Shown: piece after piece, positions 1 through 9,057 of the stretch | How the letters are laid out: each line of letters opens with the position of its first letter | Position numbering within the stretch: position 1 is the stretch's first letter | DNA from: Anaerostipes sp. MSJ-23 | Lineage (GTDB): Bacteria; Bacillota; Clostridia; Lachnospirales; Lachnospiraceae | Direction of reading: 5' to 3' | Length of the DNA stretch: 64,000 nucleotides | Assembly (NCBI RefSeq): GCF_018918155.1 | Contig: NZ_JAHLPY010000009.1 | Location: 23,330 to 87,329, forward strand | Program-made: the position numbers and the translations under genes | The notes under the pieces: generated by a model | The model's input: only the letters and a program-made list of their open reading frames with translations | Databases searched by the model: none | What the model was told of the DNA's origin: nothing

Positions 1-697
1 TCACCCCAACCTGTTCACTAATAAAACTCATAATCGTATTTGCTTGTGGAAACTCAAAAGCAATCTTTGGGGTGAATCCTGCTTTTTCACAGCTTTTATA
101 AAACATTTCATAACTTCCGCTTCCCTGAACTGGGAAAATAAAGGGTTCACCTGCAAGTTCTTTCAGGTGAATCCTTTTTCTATTTGCAAGCGGATGTTTA
201 TCATAAACAACCGCACATAAACGTTCATCATATAATGGATAAAAACGATATTTTTTTCCATCTTTAATCGTCGATTCCCGTAAAATCATAAAATCATAAG
301 ATTCTGCATGATTCATAATATCTCTTGCCTTTTTTTCTTCCAGTACAAGCGTAATATCTGGATATTTTTCATGAAAATCTGCAACAACCGCTGCAAAATG
401 ATATGGAGCCAGAACCGGCATACATCCAATTCTTATTTCTCGATTTTTCTGCACCTTTTGAAGCATATCCTCATAAACCTCTGTCATTTTTCTCGCATAC
501 TCCAGAAATATTTCTCCTTCTCTGGACAGTTCAAAATGTCTTGTATTACGACGAATTAGCGTAGTCCCAAGTTCATTTTCTAATTTCCTAATCTGTTTTG
601 ACAAAGCACCTTGCGTCATATTGCAGGCATAGCCAGCTTCTGTAAAATTTTTCTGTTTACATAACTCCATATAATAATATAATTGTTGTATTTCCAT
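1..697 (-). CDS. LysR-family transcriptional regulator (3' end cut by window)
   Basis: The reading frame starts at an ATG at 697, preceded by a GAGG ribosome site, and runs off the left edge with no stop, so about 232 codons are visible. The first 60 residues form the LysR winged helix-turn-helix (MEIQQLYYYMELCKQKNFTE, then NMTQGALSKQIRKLE), followed by the start of a periplasmic-binding-like effector domain. It is divergent from the membrane protein gene at 889, which it probably controls through the inverted repeat at 759-779. The effector is unknown. The C-terminal part of the effector domain lies outside the window. Confidence 0.9.
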   Translation of the reverse strand, partial: MEIQQLYYYMELCKQKNFTEAGYACNMTQGALSKQIRKLENELGTTLIRRNTRHFELSREGEIFLEYARKMTEVYEDMLQKVQKNREIRIGCMPVLAPYHFAAVVADFHEKYPDITLVLEEKKARDIMNHAESYDFMILRESTIKDGKKYRFYPLYDERLCAVVYDKHPLANRKRIHLKELAGEPFIFPVQGSGSYEMFYKSCEKAGFTPKIAFEFPQANTIMSFISEQVGV

Positions 698-726
698 TTC
701 TTTTTTCCTCTTTTGTTTCTTCCTAC

Positions 727-755
727 AGTATAAAGTGGATTTTTTCTCTTGGCAA
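727..755 (-). promoter_or_regulatory. Promoter of the LysR gene
   Basis: On the minus strand TTGCCA (750-755) and TATACT (727-732) are separated by 17 bp, a good sigma-A promoter pointing at the LysR start at 697. Confidence 0.7.
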
Positions 756-758
756 GAA

Positions 759-779
759 TATATTCCCATATAGAATATA
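759..779. promoter_or_regulatory. Probable LysR operator (ATTC-N7-GAAT)
   Basis: TATATTC-N7-GAATATA is a perfect inverted repeat containing the ATTC-N7-GAAT form of the LysR T-N11-A box. It lies between the LysR promoter (727-755) and the promoter of the divergent membrane gene (797-825), where a LysR protein can control both. Confidence 0.6.
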
Positions 780-796
780 TAAGAATAAAAGTGGAA

Positions 797-825
797 TTGT
801 CTTTCTTTCTGTCCCTTCCTATAAT
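797..825 (+). promoter_or_regulatory. Promoter of the YczE-like gene
   Basis: TTGTCT (797-802) and TATAAT (820-825) are spaced by 17 bp, upstream of the gene starting at 889. Confidence 0.7.
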
Positions 826-888
826 AAAAATCACAAAGAAAAAAAGATACGATCATTTATAAAAAATATTAGAAAGGAGAGATCGCAT

Positions 889-1539
889 ATGAAAAAAAAT
901 ACTTTCTTTTATCACCGAATTTTATTTTATATTGCTGGCCTATTCATTATGTCTATAGGTTCGAATCTGTTTCTAAAAGCCGCACTTGGAGTTGCTCCAA
1001 GCTGCACAATGGCTCTGACTTTGACTTATTTAAGTCCATTTCACAGCTATGCTCTATTTAACTTCCTGATAAATACAAGCTTTTTGATTTTAGAAGCAAT
1101 GATTCTCCAACAATTTGGAAAAATGCAGATCATTCAATTGTGCCTTACTTTTTCATATTCTTTATTTATTGAATTTACATCATATGGGTTATTTTTTATT
1201 GAACCCCACAGCATGATAGCAAAAATTTTTCTTTCCATTTTTGCCTGCGCGATTCTTTCCATCGGAGTATCCTTTACAATTAGTTCCGGTTTTGCCGTAA
1301 TGCCAATGGAAGGTCTTGTAAAAAGCATTGCAGCAAAATGTGATTGTAGTTTTGGCTCTGTCAGAGTCTGTCTGGAAGTCTTATTTACCGCTGGTTCTGC
1401 CTTAGCATCCTTTTTCCTTCTTCCTGGAATGCCATCTGTTGGAATTGGAACCGTAATCGCTGCTTTTCTAAGCGGCAATATTACAAATATATTTTCTTCG
1501 GTCTTCCATAAAAAAATCAATGCTTATCTTGGTTTTTAA
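889..1539 (+). CDS. YczE/YitT-like integral membrane protein
   Basis: This is a 216-residue protein with about five hydrophobic segments spread along its length and no soluble domain. The N-terminal pattern (GLFIMSIGSNLFLKAALGVAP) and the later GIGTVIAAFLSGNI segment resemble the YczE/YyaS family of Firmicute membrane proteins, whose biochemical role is not established. An AGAAAGGAGAG ribosome site precedes the ATG. It is divergent from a LysR gene and has its own promoter, so it is probably the LysR target. Transport is possible but unproven. Confidence 0.8.
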   Translation: MKKNTFFYHRILFYIAGLFIMSIGSNLFLKAALGVAPSCTMALTLTYLSPFHSYALFNFLINTSFLILEAMILQQFGKMQIIQLCLTFSYSLFIEFTSYGLFFIEPHSMIAKIFLSIFACAILSIGVSFTISSGFAVMPMEGLVKSIAAKCDCSFGSVRVCLEVLFTAGSALASFFLLPGMPSVGIGTVIAAFLSGNITNIFSSVFHKKINAYLGF

Positions 1540-1560
1540 TGAAAAAAGTTCTCATTTAAA

Positions 1561-1589
1561 TTGTTTCTCGACACATTTTGAACTATAAT
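1561..1589 (+). promoter_or_regulatory. Promoter of the ABC exporter gene
   Basis: TTGTTT (1561-1566) and TATAAT (1584-1589) have an ideal 17-bp spacer. A TAGGAG ribosome site follows just before the ATG at 1623. Confidence 0.75.
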
Positions 1590-1622
1590 GTAAAAAGAAA
1601 ATTTAGATAGGAGTTTTATTTT

Positions 1623-3356
1623 ATGAGTATATTTCAAAAATTTATTCGTTACTATCGACCCTATAAAAAGGTCTTTTTCTTTGATCTTTTTTGTGCTGCT
1701 TTTATCAGCCTTGTAGACCTCGCCTATCCACAAATCTTAAGGAGTCTGGCGAAAACCTTATTTCACAGAAATTCTAACGTTATTCTGCATTCTTTAGTTT
1801 TTATCAGTATTATTTTATTCGTCTGCTATGTATTGCAAGCATTATGTAAATATTATGTTAGCTGTCAGGGACATATCATGGGCGCTCAGATGGAACGCGA
1901 TATGCGAAAAGAATTGTTTGAACATTATGAAAAACTTTCTTTTTCATATTATGATAAAAATAATACCGGTCAAATGATGAGCCGCTTAGTATCTGATTTA
2001 TTTGATATTTCCGAATTTGCTCACCATGGACCGGAAAACTTATTTATTTCAGTTGTCAAAATTGTTGGTTCCTTTGTCTTCCTTTTTATCATTCAATGGC
2101 GTCTGGCTCTCATTCTTGGTATTGTCGTAATCATTATGATTTTATTTAGTGCTCGCCAAAATCAAAGAATGCAAGCAACCTTTCTAGATAATCGCCGAAA
2201 GATTGGTGCAGTAAATGCCACCCTTCAAGACTCACTGGCTGGAATCCGTATTGTCCAATCTTTTGCAAATGAAGATATTGAACGTCGAAAATTTCATAAG
2301 GGAAATGAAGCGTTTCTCGTTTCAAAAAAAGATAACTACCATGCCATGGGCACTTTTCAAGGTGGCAATACTTTCTTTCAAGGAATGATGTATCTTGTAA
2401 CTTTAACTGCTGGCGGTATTTTTATCGCCCTTGGCCAAATGACTCCCGAAGATCTTACCATGTATGCCCTGTATATTGGTATTTTTATCAGTCCTATTCA
2501 AATTCTTGTAGAACTGACAGAAATGATGCAAAAGGGATTATCTGGTTTCCGCCGTTTCCTTGATATTATCGAAACAGAACCTGAAATTCAAAATTCCAAA
2601 CATGCTGTTTCCATCAAAAACCCTTGCGGTGATATTGATTACCACGATGTTTCTTTCAGTTATGAAGGCAACGAAATCGTATTAAATCATATTAATTTTA
2701 CGATTCCTTCCGGAAAATCTATCGCTCTTGTTGGACCATCTGGTGGAGGAAAAACAACCATTTGTTCTTTGCTTCCAAGATTTTATGATCTCACAGGAGG
2801 TACCATTACTATTGGCGGTCAGAATATCAAAGATATTCGTTTGGAAAGCCTCAGAGATTCTATTGGAATTGTTCAACAAGACGTTTATCTCTTTGGCGGT
2901 ACAATCAAAGAAAATATTGCTTACGGAAAACCTAACGCCTCCATGGAAGAGATTATTTCTGCTGCAAAAAAGGCAAATATCCACGACTTTATCATGGAAC
3001 TTCCAGATGGATATGATAGCTTTGTCGGAGAGCGTGGAACAAGATTATCCGGAGGGCAAAAGCAACGTATTTCCATTGCCAGGGTCTTCTTAAAAAATCC
3101 ACCTATCCTGATTCTTGATGAAGCAACCAGTGCTCTTGACAATGAAAGCGAACGCTACATCCAAAAGAGCCTAGAAGCATTGTCCGAAAATCGTACAACG
3201 ATTACCATTGCACACAGACTATCAACCATACAAAATGCGGATGAAATTCTTGTTATTGATAACCATACCATTCAGGAGCGTGGCACTCATGAACAACTGA
3301 TTCAACAAAATGGCATTTATGCCCGTTATTATCAGATGAGTTCCAAAAATTTCTGA
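1623..3356 (+). CDS. ABC transporter, fused permease and ATPase (MsbA/LmrA-like exporter half)
   Basis: The 577-residue protein has an N-terminal six-helix exporter membrane domain (about residues 15-310) and a C-terminal ATPase. Walker A is GPSGGGKTT near residue 371, the signature LSGGQ is near 475, Walker B ILILDEATSAL is near 496, and the H-loop IAHRLS is near 529. It is a half-transporter and should work as a dimer; no second half-transporter gene is adjacent, so a homodimer is likely. Substrate cannot be read from the sequence. Its last 25 bp overlap the convergent pdxT gene. Confidence 0.9.
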   Translation: MSIFQKFIRYYRPYKKVFFFDLFCAAFISLVDLAYPQILRSLAKTLFHRNSNVILHSLVFISIILFVCYVLQALCKYYVSCQGHIMGAQMERDMRKELFEHYEKLSFSYYDKNNTGQMMSRLVSDLFDISEFAHHGPENLFISVVKIVGSFVFLFIIQWRLALILGIVVIIMILFSARQNQRMQATFLDNRRKIGAVNATLQDSLAGIRIVQSFANEDIERRKFHKGNEAFLVSKKDNYHAMGTFQGGNTFFQGMMYLVTLTAGGIFIALGQMTPEDLTMYALYIGIFISPIQILVELTEMMQKGLSGFRRFLDIIETEPEIQNSKHAVSIKNPCGDIDYHDVSFSYEGNEIVLNHINFTIPSGKSIALVGPSGGGKTTICSLLPRFYDLTGGTITIGGQNIKDIRLESLRDSIGIVQQDVYLFGGTIKENIAYGKPNASMEEIISAAKKANIHDFIMELPDGYDSFVGERGTRLSGGQKQRISIARVFLKNPPILILDEATSALDNESERYIQKSLEALSENRTTITIAHRLSTIQNADEILVIDNHTIQERGTHEQLIQQNGIYARYYQMSSKNF

Positions 3357-3895
3357 TGAATCGCCTTATCATTATCCAATTCCGGATGAAATGCAAATGC
3401 TAGCTGTTTTTTGTACTGGACACCGACGATTTTCCCTTCAACTTCCGCTAGCACCTTGACACCTTCTCCGACATAATCCACATAAGGTGCACGGATGAAG
3501 GTCATTGGAACCTCTCCAATTCCTTTCACATGATCTGTTGTATGGAAACTTCCAAGTTGTCTTCCATAAGCATTTCTTTTTACACACATTGGAATAGTTC
3601 CGAAATATTGCTGGCTCTGATTTTCAATATCAGATGCCAGCAAAATCATTCCAGCACAGGTACCAAGTACTGGTGTTCCATTTTCAATCCGTTCTTTTAA
3701 TTCCTGATCCATTTCAAGTTCTTTTAATAATTTCCCCTGCACAGTACTTTCCCCTCCAGGAAGGACAAGCCCGTCAAGATCCTGCTTTAAATCTTCTTTA
3801 TTTCTAAGTTCTACACAAGAAGCCCCAAGTTTTTCAAGCATTTTTTCATGTTCAATAAATGCTCCTTGCAATGCCAGAACGCCAATTTTTTTCAT
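3332..3895 (-). CDS. pdxT: Pyridoxal 5'-phosphate synthase glutaminase subunit PdxT
   Basis: The 187-residue class I glutaminase releases ammonia from glutamine and passes it to PdxS for de novo vitamin B6 synthesis. Visible are PGGEST near residue 46, the nucleophile Cys80 in GTCAGM, and the His-Glu pair in FHPE near the C terminus. Length is normal for the family. It sits one base downstream of pdxS on the same strand, so the two are cotranscribed and made in equal amounts. Its 3' end overlaps the convergent ABC gene by 25 bp. Confidence 0.97.
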   Translation of the reverse strand: MKKIGVLALQGAFIEHEKMLEKLGASCVELRNKEDLKQDLDGLVLPGGESTVQGKLLKELEMDQELKERIENGTPVLGTCAGMILLASDIENQSQQYFGTIPMCVKRNAYGRQLGSFHTTDHVKGIGEVPMTFIRAPYVDYVGEGVKVLAEVEGKIVGVQYKKQLAFAFHPELDNDKAIHQKFLELI

Positions 3896-3896
3896 C

Positions 3897-4769
3897 TTAT
3901 TTTCCTCTTTCTGCCATTAAAAGTTCAATTTCTTGTTCATTAATTCCAACCATAGCTTCTCCAAGATCTTCTGACAGTTTTGCAATTCTCTTTGCATCTG
4001 TATAATTTGTTACTGCCTGTACAATTGCAGAAGCTCTCTTCTTTGGATTTCCTGATTTGAAAATACCAGATCCAACAAAAACACCTTCCGCTCCAAGCTG
4101 CATCATCAAAGCTGCATCTGCAGGTGTTGCAACTCCTCCTGCTGCAAAATTAACAACTGGAAGTTTTCCATTTTCATGCACATATACAACAAGATCATAT
4201 GGAACTCTTAATTGTTTTGCAGCTTCAAATAATTCATCTTCTCTCATGCTTTTTAATTCTGCGATTTCATGATTCATTTTTCTCATATGACGAACAGCTT
4301 GCACAATATCGCCAGTTCCTGGTTCTCCTTTGGTACGAATCATAGATGCACCTTCATTAATTCTTCTTAACGCTTCTCCAAGATCTTTTGCTCCACATAC
4401 AAACGGAACTTTAAAATTTCTTTTATTGATATGATACACATCATCCGCTGGTGATAATACTTCACTCTCATCAATGTAATCAATCTCGATTGCTTCTAAT
4501 ACCTGCGCCTCTGCAAAATGTCCAATTCTACATTTGGCCATTACTGGAATAGATACTGCCTCTTGAATTCCTTTGATCATTTTCGGGTCACTCATACGAG
4601 AAACACCACCTGCTGCACGAATATCTGCTGGAATTCTTTCCAATGCCATAACTGCACATGCTCCTGCTTCCTGTGCAATCTCTGCCTGTTCTGGTGTTGT
4701 AACATCCATAATAACTCCACCTTTTAACATCTGTGCCAGCTCTTTGTTTAACTCATATCTTTCTGTCAT
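3897..4769 (-). CDS. pdxS: Pyridoxal 5'-phosphate synthase lyase subunit PdxS
   Basis: The 290-residue TIM-barrel synthase condenses ribose 5-phosphate, glyceraldehyde 3-phosphate and ammonia to pyridoxal phosphate. Key residues are present: Asp22 in the MDVTTP segment, Lys79 in MAKCRIGH, and Lys147 in [16 protein letters not shown] ribosome site lies before the ATG. It is first in a pdxS-pdxT operon and is divergent from a PdxR-type regulator, the usual arrangement for B6-responsive control. Confidence 0.98.
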   Translation of the reverse strand: MTERYELNKELAQMLKGGVIMDVTTPEQAEIAQEAGACAVMALERIPADIRAAGGVSRMSDPKMIKGIQEAVSIPVMAKCRIGHFAEAQVLEAIEIDYIDESEVLSPADDVYHINKRNFKVPFVCGAKDLGEALRRINEGASMIRTKGEPGTGDIVQAVRHMRKMNHEIAELKSMREDELFEAAKQLRVPYDLVVYVHENGKLPVVNFAAGGVATPADAALMMQLGAEGVFVGSGIFKSGNPKKRASAIVQAVTNYTDAKRIAKLSEDLGEAMVGINEQEIELLMAERGK

Positions 4770-4800
4770 TTATCTAATTCCTCCATTGGTTTTTCTTTTG

Positions 4801-4829
4801 TATTCATTACTTTACATATGTTATGCCAA
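4801..4829 (-). promoter_or_regulatory. Likely pdxST promoter
   Basis: On the minus strand TTGGCA (4824-4829) and TGAATA (4801-4806) are 17 bp apart. The elements overlap the opposing pdxR promoter, so a regulator bound here could affect both directions. Confidence 0.5.
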
Positions 4830-4839
4830 TGATTATAAT
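4811..4839 (+). promoter_or_regulatory. Promoter of the PdxR-type regulator
   Basis: TTTACA (4811-4816) and TATAAT (4834-4839) are separated by 17 bp, about 50 bp before the TTG start at 4893. It interlocks with the pdxST promoter on the other strand. Confidence 0.65.
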
Positions 4840-4892
4840 GATTCCGTGACCTTTCTAAAATCCTCAAAATAAATATATTCAGTAAGGTCAGA

Positions 4893-6314
4893 TTGGAGAA
4901 AAAACAAACATTGCTAACTTATAATTTTACAAAAAAAGGGTCAGATTCCCTTTATGAATACCTTTACAAATGTATCAAAAATGACATTTTACATGGAACA
5001 ATCCAAATTGGAGAAAAACTTCCATCAAAACGAACTTTTGCAAAAAATCTGGGTATAAGCGTTATTACTGTTGAAAATGCTTATGAACAACTGATGGCAG
5101 AAGGTTTTATTTATTCTATTCCCAAACGTGGATTTTACGTATCCGATCTGAAAGACATCGATTTTTCGGAAAAGGCCGTCCAAAAGGATCATCTGATACT
5201 GACTGGCGGAACTACTTCTTATCTTGCTGATTTTACAAGCAATCAAACAGACAGCCAGATCTTTCCCTTTACAATCTGGGCGAGAACTATGCGTGAAATT
5301 TTAAATGAAAACCAAACACAGCTGATGATCAACCCACCCTGTGGCGGCGTTATGGAATTGCGCGAAAGTATTGCAAACTATTTACATGACTTTCGCGGTA
5401 TGATTATAAAACCAGAACAAATTATCATTGGTGCCGGAACCGAATATTTATATGGTCTCCTCATTCAACTTCTTGGAAATGATAAAATATATGGAGTAGA
5501 AAATCCAGGATATCCAAAGATCGCAAGAATTTATGATAGTATGAAAATTTCTTATAAAATTATTGATATTGATGAAGATGGAGTCCCAATAAATTCTCTG
5601 GAACAAGAACATGTTGATATTATCCATCTATCGCCTTCACACCATTTTCCAACTGGAATCGTCACTCCTGTCAGTCGTAGATATGAACTGCTTGGATGGG
5701 CCTGTAAAAACGAAAATCGGTATATTATTGAAGATGACTATGACAGTGAACTACGCCTTAGCGGGAAACCGATACCAACATTGCAGAGCATTGATGTATC
5801 CGATAAAATCATTTATATGAATACTTTCACAAAGACTTTATCCTCTACTGTCCGTATTAGCTATATGGTTTTGCCAAATGCACTAACCGAACGATTTTAT
5901 GAAAGACTTTCCTTCTATTCCTGTACAGTATCAAACTTTGAACAATATGCCCTTGCTCGTTTTATGGAAAGCGGCAGTTTTGAAAAACATATTAACCGGC
6001 TGCGCAATTATTACCAACACAAACGAGATGCAATTTTATCTATTTTCCGTCAAAACCCACTAGGAAAATATATTACCATTCGTGAAGAAGAAGCAGGCGT
6101 TCATTTTCTGATTCATATCCGAACAAAAAAATCAGAAGAAGAAATCATATCGAATGCGAAATCAAATGGAATCAAATTGGCTCCTCTATCTAAATATAAT
6201 ATGAAAGAACAAAAACAGCAGCAATTTAATAATACCTATGTGATCAACTATTCTTCTATTGATCTAAGCCAATTAGACAAAATTGCTGCTGCTTTATACA
6301 AAATTATTTTATAA
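4893..6314 (+). CDS. pdxR: MocR/GntR-family PLP-dependent regulator (PdxR type)
   Basis: The 473-residue protein joins an N-terminal GntR winged helix (about residues 15-85, including KLPSKRTFAKNLGIS) to a fold-type I aminotransferase-like domain. The PLP-binding lysine is in TFTKTLSS near residue 312. Such proteins sense pyridoxal phosphate and activate pdxST. It starts at a TTG with AAGG five bases upstream; no in-frame ATG lies near the N terminus. Divergence from pdxST supports the assignment. Its stop overlaps the convergent glucosidase gene by 6 bp. Confidence 0.88.
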   Translation: MEKKQTLLTYNFTKKGSDSLYEYLYKCIKNDILHGTIQIGEKLPSKRTFAKNLGISVITVENAYEQLMAEGFIYSIPKRGFYVSDLKDIDFSEKAVQKDHLILTGGTTSYLADFTSNQTDSQIFPFTIWARTMREILNENQTQLMINPPCGGVMELRESIANYLHDFRGMIIKPEQIIIGAGTEYLYGLLIQLLGNDKIYGVENPGYPKIARIYDSMKISYKIIDIDEDGVPINSLEQEHVDIIHLSPSHHFPTGIVTPVSRRYELLGWACKNENRYIIEDDYDSELRLSGKPIPTLQSIDVSDKIIYMNTFTKTLSSTVRISYMVLPNALTERFYERLSFYSCTVSNFEQYALARFMESGSFEKHINRLRNYYQHKRDAILSIFRQNPLGKYITIREEEAGVHFLIHIRTKKSEEEIISNAKSNGIKLAPLSKYNMKEQKQQQFNNTYVINYSSIDLSQLDKIAAALYKIIL

Positions 6315-7985
6315 TGATTCTTCCAAAACCACGGCCTCATACGGTTTTAAAATTAGTTTCTTTCCTTGCATTGTTGTTTGTTCATAATTAACAAATACAA
6401 CATTTTCATAATTCTCTTTTAACTCGACCTCTGAAGGCTGGCAGCTGAAATTGCAGATCAGAGCCAGCCTTTTCTTTTCGTTGATACGTTCATAAGCAAA
6501 AATATGATCCTGCGTCTCATAAATAGGATGAAATTTTCCATAAGTTAATACTTCTCGATATTCTTCTGACTTACGAAATGCAATCAGACGTCGGTAAAAA
6601 TTAAGAATAGAACCATATTCTTTTTCTTCATCTTCTACATTCACCGTTCTATAATTCTCATTAACTGGCATCCATGGTGTCCCATCACTAAATCCAGCAT
6701 TCATTTCATGACTCCATTGCATCGGAGTTCTGGCATTATCTCTACTGTGATGCCCTACGATCGAAAGTGCATTTTCTTCACTGATTCCGGATTTTACCGC
6801 AATCTCATATTGATTTAATGTTTCCAAATCATTAAATTCATCAAGCTTCCATTTTCGATTAGACATACCAATTTCCTGTCCTTGATATAAAAATGGAAGA
6901 CCTCTCTGGCAGATCATAATCATCGCAAGTGCCGATACACTATAAAATCCATAATCTTCTTCTGGAATAAATAAACTAGCTCCTCTTGGCTGATCATGAT
7001 TTTCTATAATATTCGCCTCAAACCCTGTACTTTCAATTAACTTCTGATTGTGGAAAGTTTCTTTTCTCCAGTCATCAAATGGTTGCGGCCAAAGATACTC
7101 CTTATAATTCTTTCCCTTACGGTACGCATGACACGGTTCAAAAGCAAAGATCGTTGAAAAATATCCGTCATCTCCAATAAAATTTTTTAAAATATCTTCT
7201 TTTACAAACATTGCCTCTCCGATTGCAAGCCCATCGTATGGATCAAAACAACGATGTTTCATTTCCATCAAAAAATCTCCAATGCCCGTTACTTTTCCAG
7301 TTATTTTATAAACATCTGCAAGCCCATCTGGCCCATCTGCTGGAAGATCTGACCAAGTGAGATCCTTCTTTATATTCATAATTGCATCAATACGAAAACC
7401 ACCAAGACCTTTTTCCATCCACCAGCAAATCATTTCATAAATCTTTTCTCGAACTTCTTTATTTTCCCAGTTCAAATCTGGTTGCTCTTTTGCAAAAGAA
7501 TGTAAATAAAATTTATTATCATAACCAGGTACTTTTTCCCAGACACTTCCACCAAAATATGATCTCCAGTTTGTCGGTGCCTTTCCATTCTTTCCATCTT
7601 TTATATAAAAATAAGAACCATATGGCCCATCCGGATCTTTCATTGCTTCACGAAACCATGGATGTTCACTCGAGCAATGATTTACAACCAAATCCATTAA
7701 AATAGAAATTCCTCTTTCCTTTGCTTGTACAATCAATTGATCCATATCCTCCATTGTTCCAAACATCGGATCAATTGCATAGTAATCAGAAATATCATAT
7801 CCATTATCCACCATTGGAGACCGAAACATTGGTGATATCCACAAAATATCAATCCCAAGCTTTTGAAGATATGGGAGCTTTTTTATAATACCTTTAATAT
7901 CACCAATTCCATCTCCATTTGTATCATAAAAACTCTTTGGATAAATCTGATATGCTATCTTGTCATGCCACCATTGTTTCTTCAT
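6309..7985 (-). CDS. malL: GH13 oligo-1,6-glucosidase / alpha-glucosidase
   Basis: The 558-residue GH13 enzyme hydrolyses alpha-glucosidic ends of isomalto- and malto-oligosaccharides. It has QIYPKSFYDTNGDGIGD at the start of the barrel, DLVVNHCS near residue 100, the nucleophile Asp in GFRIDAI near 200, the acid Glu in IGEAM near 253, and ENHDQPR near 326. I start it at the ATG at 7985, with GGAGGG six bases upstream, not at an in-frame ATG nine codons earlier. There is no signal peptide, so it is cytoplasmic. No sugar transporter is adjacent; it appears monocistronic. Confidence 0.93.
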   Translation of the reverse strand: MKKQWWHDKIAYQIYPKSFYDTNGDGIGDIKGIIKKLPYLQKLGIDILWISPMFRSPMVDNGYDISDYYAIDPMFGTMEDMDQLIVQAKERGISILMDLVVNHCSSEHPWFREAMKDPDGPYGSYFYIKDGKNGKAPTNWRSYFGGSVWEKVPGYDNKFYLHSFAKEQPDLNWENKEVREKIYEMICWWMEKGLGGFRIDAIMNIKKDLTWSDLPADGPDGLADVYKITGKVTGIGDFLMEMKHRCFDPYDGLAIGEAMFVKEDILKNFIGDDGYFSTIFAFEPCHAYRKGKNYKEYLWPQPFDDWRKETFHNQKLIESTGFEANIIENHDQPRGASLFIPEEDYGFYSVSALAMIMICQRGLPFLYQGQEIGMSNRKWKLDEFNDLETLNQYEIAVKSGISEENALSIVGHHSRDNARTPMQWSHEMNAGFSDGTPWMPVNENYRTVNVEDEEKEYGSILNFYRRLIAFRKSEEYREVLTYGKFHPIYETQDHIFAYERINEKKRLALICNFSCQPSEVELKENYENVVFVNYEQTTMQGKKLILKPYEAVVLEESL

Positions 7986-8068
7986 AAAATTCCCTCCTGA
8001 ACTCAAATTCATCTTGACTATCTGCCGTAAACTGTATTTGGAAATATTATACTATATTTTATATGCTT

Positions 8069-8146
8069 AAGAAAGAATCATGTTTTACAGGATTCTCCTC
8101 CTGCAGCAGGTCGCTTTAATGACAATTTTCTATGAAATAAAAAAAG
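8069..8146. repeat. Dispersed intergenic element, copy A
   Basis: This stretch resembles 63533-63634. Both begin AAGAAAGAATC, continue with TTTTACAGG and TTCTCC, and end with TATGAAATAAAAAAA merged into the A-run of a neighbouring terminator. A short inverted repeat (AGAATC / GATTCT) sits near the left end. Both copies lie directly upstream of a minus-strand gene. Confidence 0.6.
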
Positions 8147-8169
8147 AATCGCTTTCTGCGATTCTTTTT
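8141..8169 (-). terminator. Terminator after the polysaccharide deacetylase gene
   Basis: GAATCGC-TTTCT-GCGATTC is a 7-bp stem, extended by A/T pairs, followed on the minus strand by seven T. It lies 10 bp past the stop at 8180. Confidence 0.85.
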
Positions 8170-8179
8170 ATGTATATCT

Positions 8180-9055
8180 CTATTTATGAGTATCATGAAT
8201 AATATCTGTTGCACTAAATACTTTATCACCCTTTTTAACTTTTACACCTTTGGCTTCTAAAAGCTCTGATACCGTGCAAACTTCAAATCCTTCTTTCTTT
8301 AATTTTGGAAGAACTTTTTCTACCGCTGCAACTGTTGGTGCATGAATATCATGCATTAAAATAATGTCTCCATCCTTTGCATTTTTAAGGATTGCATTTA
8401 CCGTTGCATTTGTATTTAATGTTTTCCAATCCAGTGTATCAACACTCCATAAGATCAGTGGCTTATCAACAACCTGTTTTACATTTTCATTTACTGCTCC
8501 ATATGGTGGACGGAAAGAAGCTGCTTTACTCTTACAAGCTGCATAAATTGCCTGGTTCATGCGATCATACTGATCTTTAATCTGTGCTTTCGTCAATTTC
8601 GTCAACTGTGGATGATTCCATGAATGGCCAGATACTTCATTCCCAGATTTATAAACTTTCTTTACTGTATCTGGATATAATTTTGCATTTTGTCCAAGCA
8701 TAAAAAATGTTGCACGGAAATTATATTTATCAAGTGCTGCCAAAATTCTTTCTGTATTTCCTTTTCTCGGACCGTCATCAAAAGTAAATGCAATCAATTT
8801 CTTTGATTTATCAAGCTTTCTTGGAACATACAAATTCTTTTTAAACTGCTTTCCTGTATTTTCATCAAGAAGCCCTTCATTCGCTTTCACTACATACTGT
8901 CCAAGACCTTTATTTACAGATTCATATTTTGTATTTCCAGCTCTTACAAATACAAATGCAGCAATGATAATCACCGCTAAGATCGCGATCAGACCGCATA
9001 CTCTTCCCTTTCTCCATTTTCTTCTTCTGCGATAATTGTTTCTTCTTCTACGCAT
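8180..9055 (-). CDS. Membrane-anchored polysaccharide deacetylase (NodB domain)
   Basis: The 291-residue protein has a very Arg-rich N terminus, one membrane segment (about residues 20-40), then an extracellular NodB domain. Catalytic motifs are TFDDGP near residue 90, the metal-binding HSWNHP near 143, RPPYG near 180 and LMHDIH near 234. Such enzymes deacetylate N-acetylglucosamine or N-acetylmuramic acid in cell-wall glycan, often giving lysozyme resistance. The exact substrate is not visible. It lies 2 bp after the adenine deaminase gene, so the two are probably cotranscribed although functionally unrelated. Confidence 0.92.
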   Translation of the reverse strand: MRRRRNNYRRRRKWRKGRVCGLIAILAVIIIAAFVFVRAGNTKYESVNKGLGQYVVKANEGLLDENTGKQFKKNLYVPRKLDKSKKLIAFTFDDGPRKGNTERILAALDKYNFRATFFMLGQNAKLYPDTVKKVYKSGNEVSGHSWNHPQLTKLTKAQIKDQYDRMNQAIYAACKSKAASFRPPYGAVNENVKQVVDKPLILWSVDTLDWKTLNTNATVNAILKNAKDGDIILMHDIHAPTVAAVEKVLPKLKKEGFEVCTVSELLEAKGVKVKKGDKVFSATDIIHDTHK

Positions 9056-9057
9056 CC

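Noticed and set aside
616..834. 72-codon minus-strand frame near the left edge
   Set aside because: It covers the promoters and operator of the divergent LysR/YczE pair and the first codons of the LysR gene in another frame, and has no ribosome site.
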